A stretch of 64,000 bases of DNA from contig OY754969.1 of NCBI GenBank assembly GCA_963576475.1, positions 25,744,958-25,808,957 on the forward strand, given 5' to 3'. Of the stretch, positions 24,215 to 34,682 are shown in pieces (the stretch's first letter is position 1; every line of letters starts with the position of its first letter). The translations under genes were made by a program, and so were the position numbers. Below the pieces are notes generated by a model, which had not been told where the DNA came from, did no database searches, and saw only the letters and a list, made by a program, of their open reading frames with translations. The stretch is from Molanna angustata (Eukaryota > Arthropoda > Insecta > Trichoptera > Molannidae).

Positions 24215-24310
24215 GCCTGAGATTGTGAGGATATGAACACTCAGTTTAAAAAATGTGGCAACTTGTTATTGGGTGCATGTTCACCTATTATTTATAGTAT
24301 CACAAATAAT
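24215..24310 (+). mobile_element. SINE family K body fragment
   Basis: It shares CAACTTGTTATTGGG and neighbouring words with the SINE at 41338-41570 (body region). It is short and diverged. Confidence 0.5.
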
Positions 24311-25049
24311 TTGTATTATTTAACAAAATAATGTTTATTTTCCTTTTTTAATAATAATAATTGTTTATTTTTCCTTTTAAAAACACATAATATTGGAACA
24401 ATTTTAAATTTATGCAAAGAAAAAAAAATAATATCTAGAAATAAGTAGGTATATATGAAATCAACCATTTTTGTGGTAGGTGTATAGGTTTTGTTCCACT
24501 ATTTACCTTTGTCTGGTTATACTAAAACACTCTATGTGCAATTTTTTTAGGCAAAAAATATTAGGTAGGCAAAGTTAAACGGACAATACACTCACTTTTA
24601 ATCTACTAATTTGCTATTTGAATTTTCAGTATGTTTGTTTTTGTTTATTAGGATTATTAAGCTTTTGTGATTATTTTATATTTTTTAATGATTTTAAAGT
24701 TTTTATATTTTTTATGTATTTTTATATTTTTGCTTGGGTTGTCAAGTTATGTATTTTTTTTTTGTTTTTATATCTATGTTAATATTATGTCTGTTTCTTG
24801 ATACATAGGTTAAATATTTATATAGTTAAGTTTTAGTAAGTTTGTACCTATGTGTTGTGAAATGTGACTCAATTCAAAACACGAGAAATTCTCTCATTGA
24901 AATCAAATAATACATAAATATGTATTAGAATTATATAATTTGTAAATATTGTAATATTGTGTATTTTGTATTGTTTTTTAAATAAATATATTCTTCTATT
25001 TCTATGGCTTTTTACGTTGTGGTTATTTTACTTTCCTTATAATTGTGAT
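24311..25049. other. T-rich unassigned sequence
   Basis: Composition (TTTATATTTTT runs, ending in AATAAATATATTC) resembles a LINE 3' UTR, but no coding remnant is attached. Confidence 0.4.
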
Positions 25050-25560
25050 GTATATATCGAAATTATTAGAAAACGATTGGGTTGTGGCCAACGCTAACAA
25101 GTCATCAATAACTAGTCATTCTATATTTTTTTCAAATTTCGTATGGAAAATATTCAGCATTTTCATGAAATGAGTTTGTTACATTATTTTTTATTTAAAT
25201 ATTTTATTATGAAAACTTCTCAGTGCCATTTTATGAAAGTGATGTGGCTTTTTACCAATTTGAAAATATAATTTTTTTAAATTATAAGTTTCTTGAGCTT
25301 GGGGTCGCATTGTAATATTTGACAGTTATAAAAATTGAGAAGCACTATTCAGATATCCTTCAAAATCTAATGGGGTCTAAGTGAGTATTAGATATACAAA
25401 TTTGCGAAATTTGAATAGAATCGAATGATTACTTTAGTCTATAATAAAGTAAAATGAACACGTCGTACATAGCACACACACAGATACATTGTGATGAAAC
25501 TTTCAGAATACAATCTCAGCATGATACTTGTTGATAATCTGCAATAAAAAAATACACCTT
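25050..25560 (+). repeat. Interspersed repeat family A, copy 2
   Basis: It matches copy 3 (28735-29326) over nearly its full length, including GGTTGTGGCCAACGCTAA-like, TTTCATGAAATGAGTTTGTT and GAGCTTGGGGTC. Confidence 0.85.
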
Positions 25561-25890
25561 TAGGTTAGTGAAGAGTAAAAAACCAATCATTCAAATGTGT
25601 TAAGATTCAATTAAATCTACATAATATAAGACATTCGTTTATTTATAGTAAGTAGTTATGTACAATATAGTCACTCACAACGAAATAAATAGTTAGTTCT
25701 CAAATAAACTACTCACGGTTTGCAATTCCTTAGTAAAGTAATGCGAGTAAATAAGAGCAATAGTAAACGGAGACATTCAGTGGTTTTCAATATTTACAAT
25801 ATTTATTATTTTTTTGAAACATTTATTATATCGATATTGACATTTCGTTCAAGAAAAAAAAAACATTTTTATCGGGTGAAAGGGTTCAAA
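25561..25890. other. Unassigned AT-rich sequence
   Basis: Nothing recognised. Confidence 0.5.
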
Positions 25891-25894
25891 GAAT

Positions 25895-26165
25895 AAGATT
25901 TCGGATATTGTTAAGAAACTCAAAAATGAATTGGAAGGAAGAAATAAAATTACTATTATCATCATCGACGTCAGCTCTGAGCGGACCTTGACTGAATTCA
26001 GAAGCATCAGCTGACAGAGTACATCCATCGCTGATTAGGCCTTCCTGAATCCTGATATTTCTCGTTTCTTCTGCCGTGGAATGTGTGATGCATTTTACTG
26101 GGATGTAGTCGTCCATTCTGTTTATTTGACCAGCCCATCACAGGCGTCCAACCTTGATGGATCTG
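25895..26165 (-). pseudogene. Probable RTE-type LINE pol remnant
   Basis: Minus-strand frames give GLV-K-TE / RMDDYIPVKCITHSTAEETRN, fitting the 'GxVxRMDDxxxPKKVLHSTxEGxRxxGRP' segment before the GRP-W motif of RTE-like LINEs. It is broken by frameshifts. Confidence 0.5.
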
Positions 26166-27104
26166 CAGAGCTACTCATGAGACAAATACATTATTATCTG
26201 GACTTTATCTTGAAAATGTATAAATCAGTGCGTACTCGATCAAAATCTTATTTTAATCTTCATTCAATCACATAAACTCGTTAAACTCAATGTTAAGTAT
26301 GCAATTGTCATTCATTTTGTATTCATTTTGGCTAGCTATGATCACATCAAGCTCTCGGATAGAAAATTATAGTTTCCCATAACCAATGTCTGTAGTCGCA
26401 TTTAGGACACCTATACTTTAGATCGATGTTTAGGGTATAGACTGTTAAAATAGTTTTGCATTTTTCTTTCACATCAAAGAATATTCTCTTAGAAACAAGA
26501 ATTGAAAATTGAGATTGCAACTCTCCAACATAGGAAATTAAAGAAACTATGTAAATCTTGGTTCAAGTCAATGAAGTACGAGGGAATAATATAAAACACG
26601 TAGAAAATTTAGTGAAGCGCTGGAATTCGTTGGTGGCAGGCGCAGGTATCAGCAAGAAAAAACAAAGGTAAAGAAAAGTCTGGAACAAAAAACCATTGTG
26701 GAATGTGATGCTGCCAAGGTGCACGGTGTGGAGACGGAGGAGAGGGTGGGTGTGAGGAGGAAAGGGTGGTTGTAACGTGAGGAAGTATGGATAAACTGGA
26801 CACGATTCCTTTCAATAATACTAAACCACACGAGCGAACGATAACAGGAACGTTCACCGCGAGCAGAAGAAGTCTGGTTTCCTTTTGCTGGGTGACCTCA
26901 TTCAATCGTACGCGCCATAATACAGCCGTAACGGAGTGTGAATTCCAAATATACTATATATAATATTATAGTAGGGACATATATAAACCCGTCAAAAATG
27001 ACGGAATTTATTTTTATGTGTGACCTTTACGTTGGGATATATTTAGAATCATTCGTAAAATCAACTGCTAAGGGCTTGTCCTCCCGCAATATTGCAGTAT
27101 ATGG
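26166..27104. other. Unassigned; GC-richer block at 26600-26930
   Basis: The block has a purine-rich plus strand (GGAGGAGAGGGTGGGTGTGA) and is clearly above background GC. No conserved protein seen in any frame. Confidence 0.4.
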
Positions 27105-27885
27105 TCCGTTTTCAATTGTCGATTTGTTCGAGAGAATTTAAATATTTCGAATTTAAATATTTCGACCTATTTAAATCGACCTTGTCCCGTGTGAGAGATT
27201 TTTACATACCAAGTAGTGGATTTTTGCATTGTTTTATCAACTCTGAAGTCAACAATTTAGAGGGCTCGCAGCATATATTATTATGTTATATCATTTATTT
27301 GGCGGAACTCAGAATTCGGAGTAAAACATTTAGTGTATTTATATCCGTCCCCCTTTTATAACTTTTGATAAAAGCTAATGATTTACCACAAAAGCTAGAA
27401 TGTGAAATATTTTTAAATATATTGACAAATACAATATCTCAAACATTTTATTATTAAAAATTACCAGTGTTTATTAAACTTTTTTTATCGAGGAAAACAT
27501 TTATCTCAAAAAGACGCATGTATGTGTTTAAATATCTATATTTTCAAATTATTTGATAGAATAGTCGAAATATCGAAAAACGCCGAAACACCCCAACTAG
27601 ATATGACAGTATACACAATATATAGGGGACTGTCAATAGTTTAATACTAAATCTCCATAAATACGAGCATACCATCAAGCTGTTTAAATATTAGGTGTAG
27701 GAATAAACTTCCTCACTGTCCTACCCTGACATACGTGTTTTGTGTGTAAAATAAAATATCTTAAAATATTCATTTTTTAAGGCTTTAATGCATTATAGTT
27801 TGGAACGTATACTTTAACTCTACTATCGCTATCGACATTTGGATCTCATGTATTACATGCAACTATTGAGATGTTAATGTTAATT
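27105..27885 (-). mobile_element. Family B helentron-like element, copy 3
   Basis: A diverged minus-strand copy from a decayed hairpin (TTGTCGATTTGTTCGAGAG) to GATCTCATGTATTACATGCA. It contains CGCCGAAACACCCCAACTAG. The (CA) microsatellite is reduced to almost nothing. Confidence 0.85.
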
Positions 27886-28028
27886 TTGTCGGTAGGTATA
27901 TATTCATGTTTTCTTGTTATGTGATGTATGTTGCTTTTTATAACTGCTTTTTGTTTCAATAAATTTTATTATTAAGTTTACCAAGTATGTATATGTATAT
28001 GCGGCTTCCAAACTGTATAATTCCATAA
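27886..28028. other. Unassigned short AT-rich gap
   Basis: Nothing recognised. Confidence 0.4.
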
Positions 28029-28136
28029 TAATTATGAAAAATATGAACACATATATTCTACAAAGAAATTATTCAACTTCCGACGACCGTTTCGTCGGAA
28101 GTTGTAGAATATATGTGTTCATATTTTTCATAATTA
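28029..28136. repeat. Nested palindrome, 35-bp outer and 13-bp inner arms
   Basis: Outer arms 28029-28063 and 28102-28136 are perfect reverse complements (TAATTATGAAAAATATGAAC at the left). An inner stem CAACTTCCGACGA / TCGTCGGAAGTTG lies at 28074-28104, overlapping the outer right arm by a few bases. It is likely a MITE or foldback relic. Confidence 0.92.
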
Positions 28137-28734
28137 GATAAATTATTTTATCGTATACCTACGCCTAGTACGTTGTACTGGTTTTTCTCGCTTTTTTCTT
28201 TACACTCCTCACCGTTTTTATTAGACTGCGTATCTCGCATTATTTAATTCGAAGAAACAATTTTTTTAGTCTATGTTCTCCTGAATTTTAAATTTTGCGA
28301 GCGATGCGTTACTATCAGCAGCATTACGTAAATTACACTGCTTGTAGGTATAGTATTCTACATTGTTGATATAATGAATAGTTGATTTTAGCAACGTTAC
28401 GCGGATAAACATACATACATATAAACATACATAGTTATGTTATTGAATATAAATAAATATATGGAGCAGAAATGCAGTCGCCAATTTACGACAATATATA
28501 GATTTGTCTTATTTTTCTCTTTCTTCTTCCTGCGTAAATACTCTCGTATTTTATTATATTATATCGTAACAGTCATTAGTCATTATATATCCCAAAAAGA
28601 TTTATAAATGTTCGAAGAATGAAAAATATTACTCTTTAAAAATCAAAATTGCCAAATAAATGTGATAATTTTTCACGTACGAAATGCCGCGAATATAATT
28701 GATGATAAAATTAGGACGACTGTTTTGTCTTGTA
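28137..28734. other. Unassigned AT-rich sequence
   Basis: Nothing recognised. Confidence 0.5.
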
Positions 28735-29326
28735 AGGGCCTTTTCAGCTTATTATAAAACGAGTGGGTTGTGACCAACGCTAAACTCCTCACTAACAAGT
28801 CATTCTATAAAGTATTCAAATTTTGTATGGAAAATTTCCAACATTTTCATGAAATGAGTTTGTTAAATTATTTTTTATTTAAATATTTTATTATGAAAAC
28901 TTGATAACTCTTCAATGCCATTTTATGAAAGTGATGTGCCTTTTTACGAATTTGAAAACAAAAATTTCAAATTTTAAGTTTCCTGAGCTTGGGGTCACTT
29001 TGAAATATTTGACAGTTAAAAAAATTGAGAAGCACTATTCATATATCGTTCAAAATCTAATGGGATCTAATCGAGTATTAGATATACATTTTTGCAAAAT
29101 TTGAATAGAATCGAATGAGTACTTTAGTCTATAATCGATAAAGTAAAAAATGAACACGCCGTACATAGCACACACACACAGATACATTGTGATAAAACTT
29201 TCAGAATACAATCTCAGCATGATACTAGTTGATAACCTGCAATAAAAAAAATACCCTTAAAAATTGCGAAATCATAACTCCCCACTATATCACCTTGTGT
29301 TAGTGAGGAGTAAAAATATAGGTACA
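28735..29326 (+). repeat. Interspersed repeat family A, copy 3 (longest)
   Basis: It runs from GAGTGGGTTGTGACCAACG through CCTGAGCTTGGGGTCAC to CATAACTCCCCACTATATC. It is non-coding; the 67-codon frame inside is spurious. It meets a MITE at its right end. Confidence 0.85.
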
Positions 29327-29519
29327 TACACTGAAAAAAATCATGTTAAAATTAACCGAACTATAGTGACTACAAAACAATTCGTTTTGTGCTACTAAAT
29401 ATCATGTGCGCTTAACCAAACAGTACAGTCATAAATGGATTAACTTTTGTTACAGTAAACAAAGGTTTGGTTAAAAACTCAGGTAGCCAGTTCGGTGGTA
29501 ACATTTTTATTTCAGTGTA
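29327..29519. mobile_element. MITE with CACTGAAA inverted repeats and TA target duplication
   Basis: The element at 29329-29517 starts CACTGAAAAAAATCATGTTA and ends with the complement of CACTGAAATAAAAATGTTAC. The imperfect terminal inverted repeats extend ~40 bp and include ACCGAACT. TA dinucleotides flank it. Size (189 bp) and TA target suit a Tc1/mariner-type MITE, but no transposase exists to confirm. Confidence 0.75.
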
Positions 29520-29685
29520 AAATACACCATACATGGATAATTATTCTAAATGAACTACAGTAGGTGGAAACAATGTCTTTTCTTCTAACAATTTCTTCTA
29601 ACGATACAGTATCGCCATATGACAATTAATGCGCCACTTGCACGGTGTGTAATGAACTACATATTTATATTACTAACTAGCTGAT
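29520..29685. other. Unassigned short gap
   Basis: Nothing recognised. Confidence 0.4.
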
Positions 29686-30031
29686 GACCCGGAAACATTT
29701 CATCAAAATCGGTCCAGCCGTTTAGGAGTGACATTCACGCGTACAGAAAAATTACATATAAAGATATTAATGAAAATCCTGTTTCGCATTTTATTTTATA
29801 TTTCAAAAGCTACACTGTTTGCAAAATACCAGGCGTACATTTTTTTCACGTTTTTTATGCTTTTTATATCCACTGTTACATTAATTTATAATTCGATTTA
29901 TGAATTTAAACCATGCAGGAACTCACTCAAACAAACACTAAAAATATCATCAATATCGGTCTAGTCGTTCAGGAGGAGTTCAGTGACATACAGACGTACA
30001 GAAGAATTATACCGATATTTAAAGATAAACA
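29686..30031 (+). repeat. Lepidoptera-type dispersed repeat, two related units
   Basis: CTAGCTGATGACCCGG is followed by TTTCATCAAAATCGGTCC and AGCCGTTTAGGAGTGAC (29689-29766). A second related unit, ATCATCAATATCGGTC with CGTTCAGGAGGAGTTCAG and ACAGACGTACAGAAG, lies at 29940-30030. Such phrases are abundant in lepidopteran non-coding DNA. The element type is uncertain. Confidence 0.55.
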
Positions 30032-30033
30032 CA

Positions 30034-30222
30034 CTTCCTTGCACCCTGGGCAAGTGAAAAGTTTATTAACATTTTGTAATTTCTTCCAACTAACTAGTGT
30101 TTATAACGCAGAAAACCAACATTTGCGTGAGAAATGAATTTAAATAAATTTCTCCTCTGCTGGGTCCAGGAACCAGGACTCCTTACAGAAGCCAAACGGT
30201 TTACCATGCCACAGCGGCCGGT
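30034..30222 (-). mobile_element. SINE family F, minus-strand copy
   Basis: The reverse complement runs from a tRNA-like head (CCGCTGTGGCATGGTAAACC) through CAGCAGAGGAGAAATTTATT and CACAAACTAG-type body to GTGCAAGGAA. Compare 38391-38620. The promoter B box is damaged. Confidence 0.8.
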
Positions 30223-30279
30223 ATTAAAGAGTAATAATAAGTTAATATATCTTGAAAAATAACTTAAAAATAAAAATAA

Positions 30280-30605
30280 TTTTGATAAATTATATAGCGC
30301 CGGTTTCGTGAATATCTCACCTCAAGGACGCTGTAAATTGATAAGGTTGTATCATTTTAAATTTATGGATATTTTATATCGATATAGCTGTCAACTCATA
30401 TAGCTGCAGTCGATCAGTCTCATTTAATTTTTTTCTCTCTTATCATTATTTTTGTTTTCTAATTCTGTGATTCTTTTTGTCTATTTTTAACTTAATCTGT
30501 GTTTTTATCTAAATCTATATATTTATATTTTATCTGAATCTATATTTTATGTTTTTATATTTCATCAATGTCTATATTTTTATTTGTTTCTATATTTCAT
30601 CTTTG
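30280..30605. mobile_element. Family H fragment (minus) and T-rich LINE-like 3' UTR
   Basis: 30280-30345 carries TTTCGTGAATATCTCACCTC, the reverse complement of the family H word at 1205-1302. The following T-rich stretch (TATATTTTATCTGAATCTA repeats) continues after the LINE-C insert into (AAAT)n at 30985, so this was probably a LINE tail in which LINE-C landed. Confidence 0.5.
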
Positions 30606-30934
30606 TGTGTAATTAATGAAAGTGAACACATTGAGATGGTTTGGTCACATGGGGAGAATGAATGAGGAGTGCCTGACGAAGAAAATATACAAAGCGGAAA
30701 GGAATGGAATGAGAGGTCGGGGACGCCCAAGAAAGGGATGGCACGACCATGTGAACGAAATTTCGAAAGACGGAAATGTTAGAAGTGTGAGCAATAGACG
30801 AACATGTATGAGACGATGCATGAATGTGGACGAGGCGAGGGATACGTGCCAGGATAGAAAAATGTGGCGTTCGGTTTTCTCTGCCTACCCCGCAAGGGAC
30901 ATGGCGTGATGGTATGTATGTATGTGTAATTAAT
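30606..30934 (+). mobile_element. LINE-C insert with 12-bp TSD
   Basis: TGTGTAATTAAT occurs at 30606-30617 and again at 30923-30934. The insert between them encodes 97 residues: LRWFGHMGRMNEECL, GRGRPRKGWHDHVNEIS, TCMRRCMNVDEARDTC, RSVFSAYPARDMA, then TGATGGTATGTATG. It is a 5'-truncated non-LTR retrotransposon with an intact C-terminal frame, arguing for a fairly recent insertion. The same region (~310 bp) defines the family end. Confidence 0.92.
30616..30909 (+). CDS. LINE-C pol C-terminal fragment (partial)
   Basis: It carries the C-terminal ~97 residues of a LINE pol protein with the LRWFGHxxRM and GRGRPRKGWxDHV signatures, and a cysteine-bearing RTCMRRCMxxxEARxxC segment. The catalytic domains are missing, so it cannot act on its own. 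It closes with the family's invariant YPxRDMA and a stop. Confidence 0.85.
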   Translation: MKVNTLRWFGHMGRMNEECLTKKIYKAERNGMRGRGRPRKGWHDHVNEISKDGNVRSVSNRRTCMRRCMNVDEARDTCQDRKMWRSVFSAYPARDMA

Positions 30935-30999
30935 TAGTGTATATTATAACAAGTAAATGACTAATGCCGTATATTTTGTAAATAAATAAATAAATAAAT

Positions 31000-31415
31000 T
31001 TTTGCTCAGGTAAGATTTGCGAAAAAGGTGCGTTTTGAGTTTTTTTCTGAACGAAGATATACTTTCGGTATATCTGAGGGAGTATTAGAGCTTATTCCAT
31101 GCATTTGGTCCTGCAACAGTAAATGCACGATCGCCGAAATAAGTTGTGTGCCCTGTTTATTTCAACTAATTTCCCAACCATAGATGAAGAAGCAGAACGA
31201 AGTGATGATTGAAAGTGGAATGCACAGTTCGGAGAGGTAAGTAGGAGCCATAACACGAAGTGCTTTAAAGATTATGAGACTAAGCCTATATTCAATCCTT
31301 TCAGGGAATTATAGCCAATGTATATTGCGAAGATGGTGAAAAATGTGAGAAAACTTGGAGGCTCCATTGATGAGCCTGGCTGCAGCATTGAAATCTGACT
31401 GAATTTTCTTGAGGA
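31000..31415 (-). pseudogene. CR1/Jockey-like LINE pol C-terminal remnant
   Basis: On the minus strand: KKIQSDFNAAARLINGASKFSHI, HHLRNIHWL, then after a frame slip ERIEYRLSLIIFKALRVMAPTYLSEL, and a decayed end. The 'NAAARLIxG..HWLPxxxRxxYKxxxxxxKALxxxAPxYLSEL' layout is typical of CR1-like LINEs. Several stops and frameshifts. Confidence 0.8.
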
Positions 31416-31424
31416 AAACGGCGG

Positions 31425-32645
31425 AGCGCCGTGGCACAGTTGATAAGCAGTTTGTTTTCTGTGCGAGCGACCTGTGCCCCGTTCCACCATCGTACTTTTC
31501 AACTTTGCGCTTTGCACTTTGCATTTCGTCGGCTTGTTTTCGTTCCACCATTACACTTTTTCGCAAAGTAAAAGTTGCAATTTGCAAAGCGAAAAGTAGA
31601 CGCCTATTGCAAAGCAAATAAGCCGTTCTGTTCCACCATCGCTACTTTTCATAAAAATCTTTGCAAACCTTGCGAATGAATTGAAAAGAATATTTTGACA
31701 TTTCATATTTGCCATTCGTCGAGTTGTGAAAGTAGAAGTTGTTTGTTTAGAATTTTTGAGTAAATTTATTATAAAATTTTGCATAAATTATTGTTAGAAA
31801 GGGATGAGGAAGACGGGGTTGTAAGAAATTATAGAGAAAGGATAAATTTCGAAAATATTTTACTCACGCAGTTCCTCAAATATTTTCGCATAAATAGCAC
31901 TCAGTGTGAATATGTCTTGATTAAGTACACGATTTATTCTGATTTTTTTTAGGTAATTTAAACTATGTTTATGTGATTATTATGTCCGCTTTTTCTAAGT
32001 TTATATGATTATTTCACTACTCATTTACACATATTTTAAGGTACAGAACAGCACCCAGAGAAGCAAATGATTGTCTCCTCAACAGCAAATAATTCAGTGA
32101 AGCACCTGTTGTTTCACTGTATTAGTGATACTGTCACTAATTACTCCAAAAATAACTCCTTTCTTTTCATTAATTATCTCCAACACGGCTATTTTTTTCT
32201 TAATATTGTCTTTCCGGCTCATTTTCTAACAACGACAACGAAATCACAGAACAGACAAGAACGAACGGTGTCAAATGATCGTGTACTCTACGCGCGAAAC
32301 ACTCGGTACTACTAAGTTATCACTAGGTGTCGCTAGCGTCAATTGAAAAGACTTTGTAAATGTTTGGCGACGCCGCAAAGTGACCATTTTTTTTTCGTGG
32401 AACGTGAACGCTTTGCAGTTTGCGAAATTCTCAAATCGCAAAGCGAAGAGTGAAAAGTTGAAAAGTACAATGGTGGAACGGGGCACTGGTTTCGATTCTC
32501 AGCAGAGGAGAAATTTATTTAAATTCATTTCTCCCGTAAACATTGCTTGTCTGGGCTAGAAACACTGGTTAGTTGGAAGAAATTGCCATACGGCAATAAA
32601 CTCCCCATTTGCGCAGGGTGCAAGGAAGTGTTCATTATTCTTATA
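31425..32645 (+). mobile_element. SINE family F split by a DNA transposon
   Basis: The SINE head (GCCGTGGCACAGTTGATAAG, 31427 on) stops at 31474. The rest (TTTCGATTCTCAGCAGAGG, body, CGCAGGGTGCAAGGAA) resumes at 32489 after the inserted element. The CTG at the break is duplicated on the far side. Confidence 0.9.
31475..32485. mobile_element. 1,011-bp non-autonomous DNA transposon with TGCCCCGTTCCACCAT ends
   Basis: The left end TGCCCCGTTCCACCATCGTA and the right end (reverse complement TGCCCCGTTCCACCATTGTA) match over ~30 bp. CTG flanks both sides as a possible 3-bp TSD. Related subterminal words GTTCCACCATNNNACTTTT recur near 31544 and 31633, and many CGCAAAG/CTTTGCG words occur near both ends. 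No transposase-like reading frame is visible. A 3-bp TSD is found in several superfamilies (Harbinger, CACTA, Zator); the superfamily is not determined. Confidence 0.85.
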
Positions 32646-32689
32646 ATTATAATTTTATTTCATGTTTGGTAAATTTAAAACTTAGGTGT

Positions 32690-32925
32690 GAGGCACCGCA
32701 TAAGAATGGTGTTCCATAATATATCTCACATACTTAGTTCAGCAATGAAGTTCAACACTTATTCTGAATGTAGTGACTTTTTAGGTGAGAGATGACTGGT
32801 GTGTGTAGATACACGCATGTGATTGCTTCCTTTTATATGGTAGTACACACCCGCATACTAGTCGATGGTTACCTCACATCGTAGGGATAGTTTTCTTACA
32901 TTATACCGTTTGGTATGAATTCACA
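32690..32925 (+). mobile_element. Family D LINE 3' UTR fragment, diverged
   Basis: It contains TGTGAGGCACCGCATAAGAA, ATATCTCACATACTTAGTTC, GGTGTGTGTAGATACACGC and ACACACCCGCATACTAGTCG, in the same order as 51225-51555. Confidence 0.7.
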
Positions 32926-33317
32926 AAAACGACGCTATTAAAAATAATCACTTTTATATTAGCATTATTTGACAATGGCCACCCTGTACCCTATTATGTG
33001 GTAAAAAAAAATTTTTCTTGGCAGGCAGGTAGGTACCTGTATGTTAAGGATTAAATTGAGCTGTTGGATGGTTTTTGACTCTTCATACAATAAAACAACT
33101 CTCCCGTCTCACAGCACACGACTATATCGGAACAGCCACAATGTCTGACCACACATAGTATATTAACAGGTGACAACATTTTTAAATGTGTGGGTGTTGT
33201 ACTATTTTCGAAACAGAAAAAGTTGTTAGAAAATATAATGGCGTTGATTTATATTAAATAAACTATTTTAAAATGTACTAAATGAAGTTGGAAATGATGA
33301 TCAAGCGCCACAAATAA
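32926..33317. other. Unassigned sequence
   Basis: Nothing recognised. Confidence 0.45.
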
Positions 33318-34250
33318 CTATTCCAACTGTCGATTCGTTCATGAGAATTCAATTCTCTGAATGAATCGACATTATTAAGCCAAGATGCGTGTACAAAGGA
33401 ACATTTTGTATGGCGTAGTGGACTTTTTGCATGCTAATAACACCAACTAGAGGCATCGCAGCATATATGTTCGTATACATGGATTTATTCGGAGTAGAAC
33501 ATTTTATGTGAGTTTTGTGTGTCTGTGTGTGTGTCCGTCCCCCTTATAACTTTTGATCCGCTCAATTTACAGAGCCCAAAATTTCTGAATATATAAAAAG
33601 TTATAGGCCTACAAAACTTTTATACTCAGAATTGTAAATTTTCTTTTCAATCAGGGGTTATCAACTTTTGAAATTTTGGTATATTTTTCCATATATCTCA
33701 GAAACCATAAAAGCTAGAACGCTAAAAATTGGTATAAACATAGACAAATATAAAATCTCAAATTATTTTTTTTAAAAAAATTTCAGGGTTTCTCAAACAA
33801 TTTTTATTAAGAATAATATTTTTTTATCATAAATTTATGAGTTTAACTGCCTATATTTCCATTTTTATTTTTAATATCGAAAAAAGCCGAAACACCCCAA
33901 CTAGATAATTTAAATTTCTATAAAAAATATTACATTGTAGTAGTAAATCTCAATTTTTTTTTAGCAATTTTTATAAAAATTTAATTTAGTGACGACATTG
34001 CTTCATACAATTTGTATGGCAGTCGCCTATACACAATAATATATGTAAGAAAACTTAATAGTTTGGTTTAATCTCCAAACATACATATATACCATCATGC
34101 TGTTTTCATATTCCGGGTAGGAGAAAAGGACTGACCTCCATACTGTCCTATCTTGACATACATACCTACATATGTTGTATAGAAAACAAAATATCTTAAA
34201 ATATTCAATAATTTGGATTTAAGTGTTTATAGTTTGGTACTTATTCTTCT
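33318..34250 (-). mobile_element. Family B helentron-like element, copy 4
   Basis: Minus-strand copy, read from the right. Its 3' end carries the 42-bp hairpin (GTCGATTCGTTC ... GAATGAATCGAC, 33329-33370) followed by CCAACTGTCG-type subterminal repeat. The (CA)n microsatellite is short. The 5' ~60 bp are missing where it meets the LINE-C piece at 34251. Confidence 0.9.
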
Positions 34251-34350
34251 GGTCTAAAAGTGCTCCATTAAATCTGTTTCCTGCCATAACACATTATTCG
34301 ATCTCCTTATAAATCCGTCCATTGCGTTGAAACATGCTTCCCAGATAGAC
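34251..34350 (-). mobile_element. LINE-C upstream fragment
   Basis: The reverse complement carries CTATCTGGGAAGCATGTTTC and AACGCAATGGACGGAT, as at 56268-56320. This is a more upstream part of the LINE-C pol reading frame. Confidence 0.7.
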
Positions 34351-34604
34351 ATTCGTCGACTTGCTCGAGCCATTCGTTCTCTACTTTTATTTGGCACGCT
34401 ACTCTGCTTTCACTCTAGAAATAATATGCTTCCAAAATATATGCACAAAAATATCTTATTCAATGTAAATGTTCACAAATACCCTTTCGTGGGGATGCCA
34501 GGATTTTTGACTTCCAAAAACGAGATTGACATGTACACAAAATGGTTTATACCAAAAAGGTCTCAAAATATGTATTATAGTTTACCACCAAACATAAAAC
34601 GTTT
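34351..34604. other. Unassigned sequence
   Basis: Possible further LINE-C upstream sequence, but I could not confirm it. The 109-codon plus-strand frame is not recognised. Confidence 0.35.
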
Positions 34605-34682
34605 TTCCATATCATGGATGTTATGTTATGTAGTTCTATATTTCTATAACATATAGAACTGCATATGATAATTATACCCATG

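Noticed and set aside
34327..34656. 109-codon plus-strand frame
   Set aside because: Opposite to a LINE-C minus-strand fragment and unrecognised; likely a shadow.
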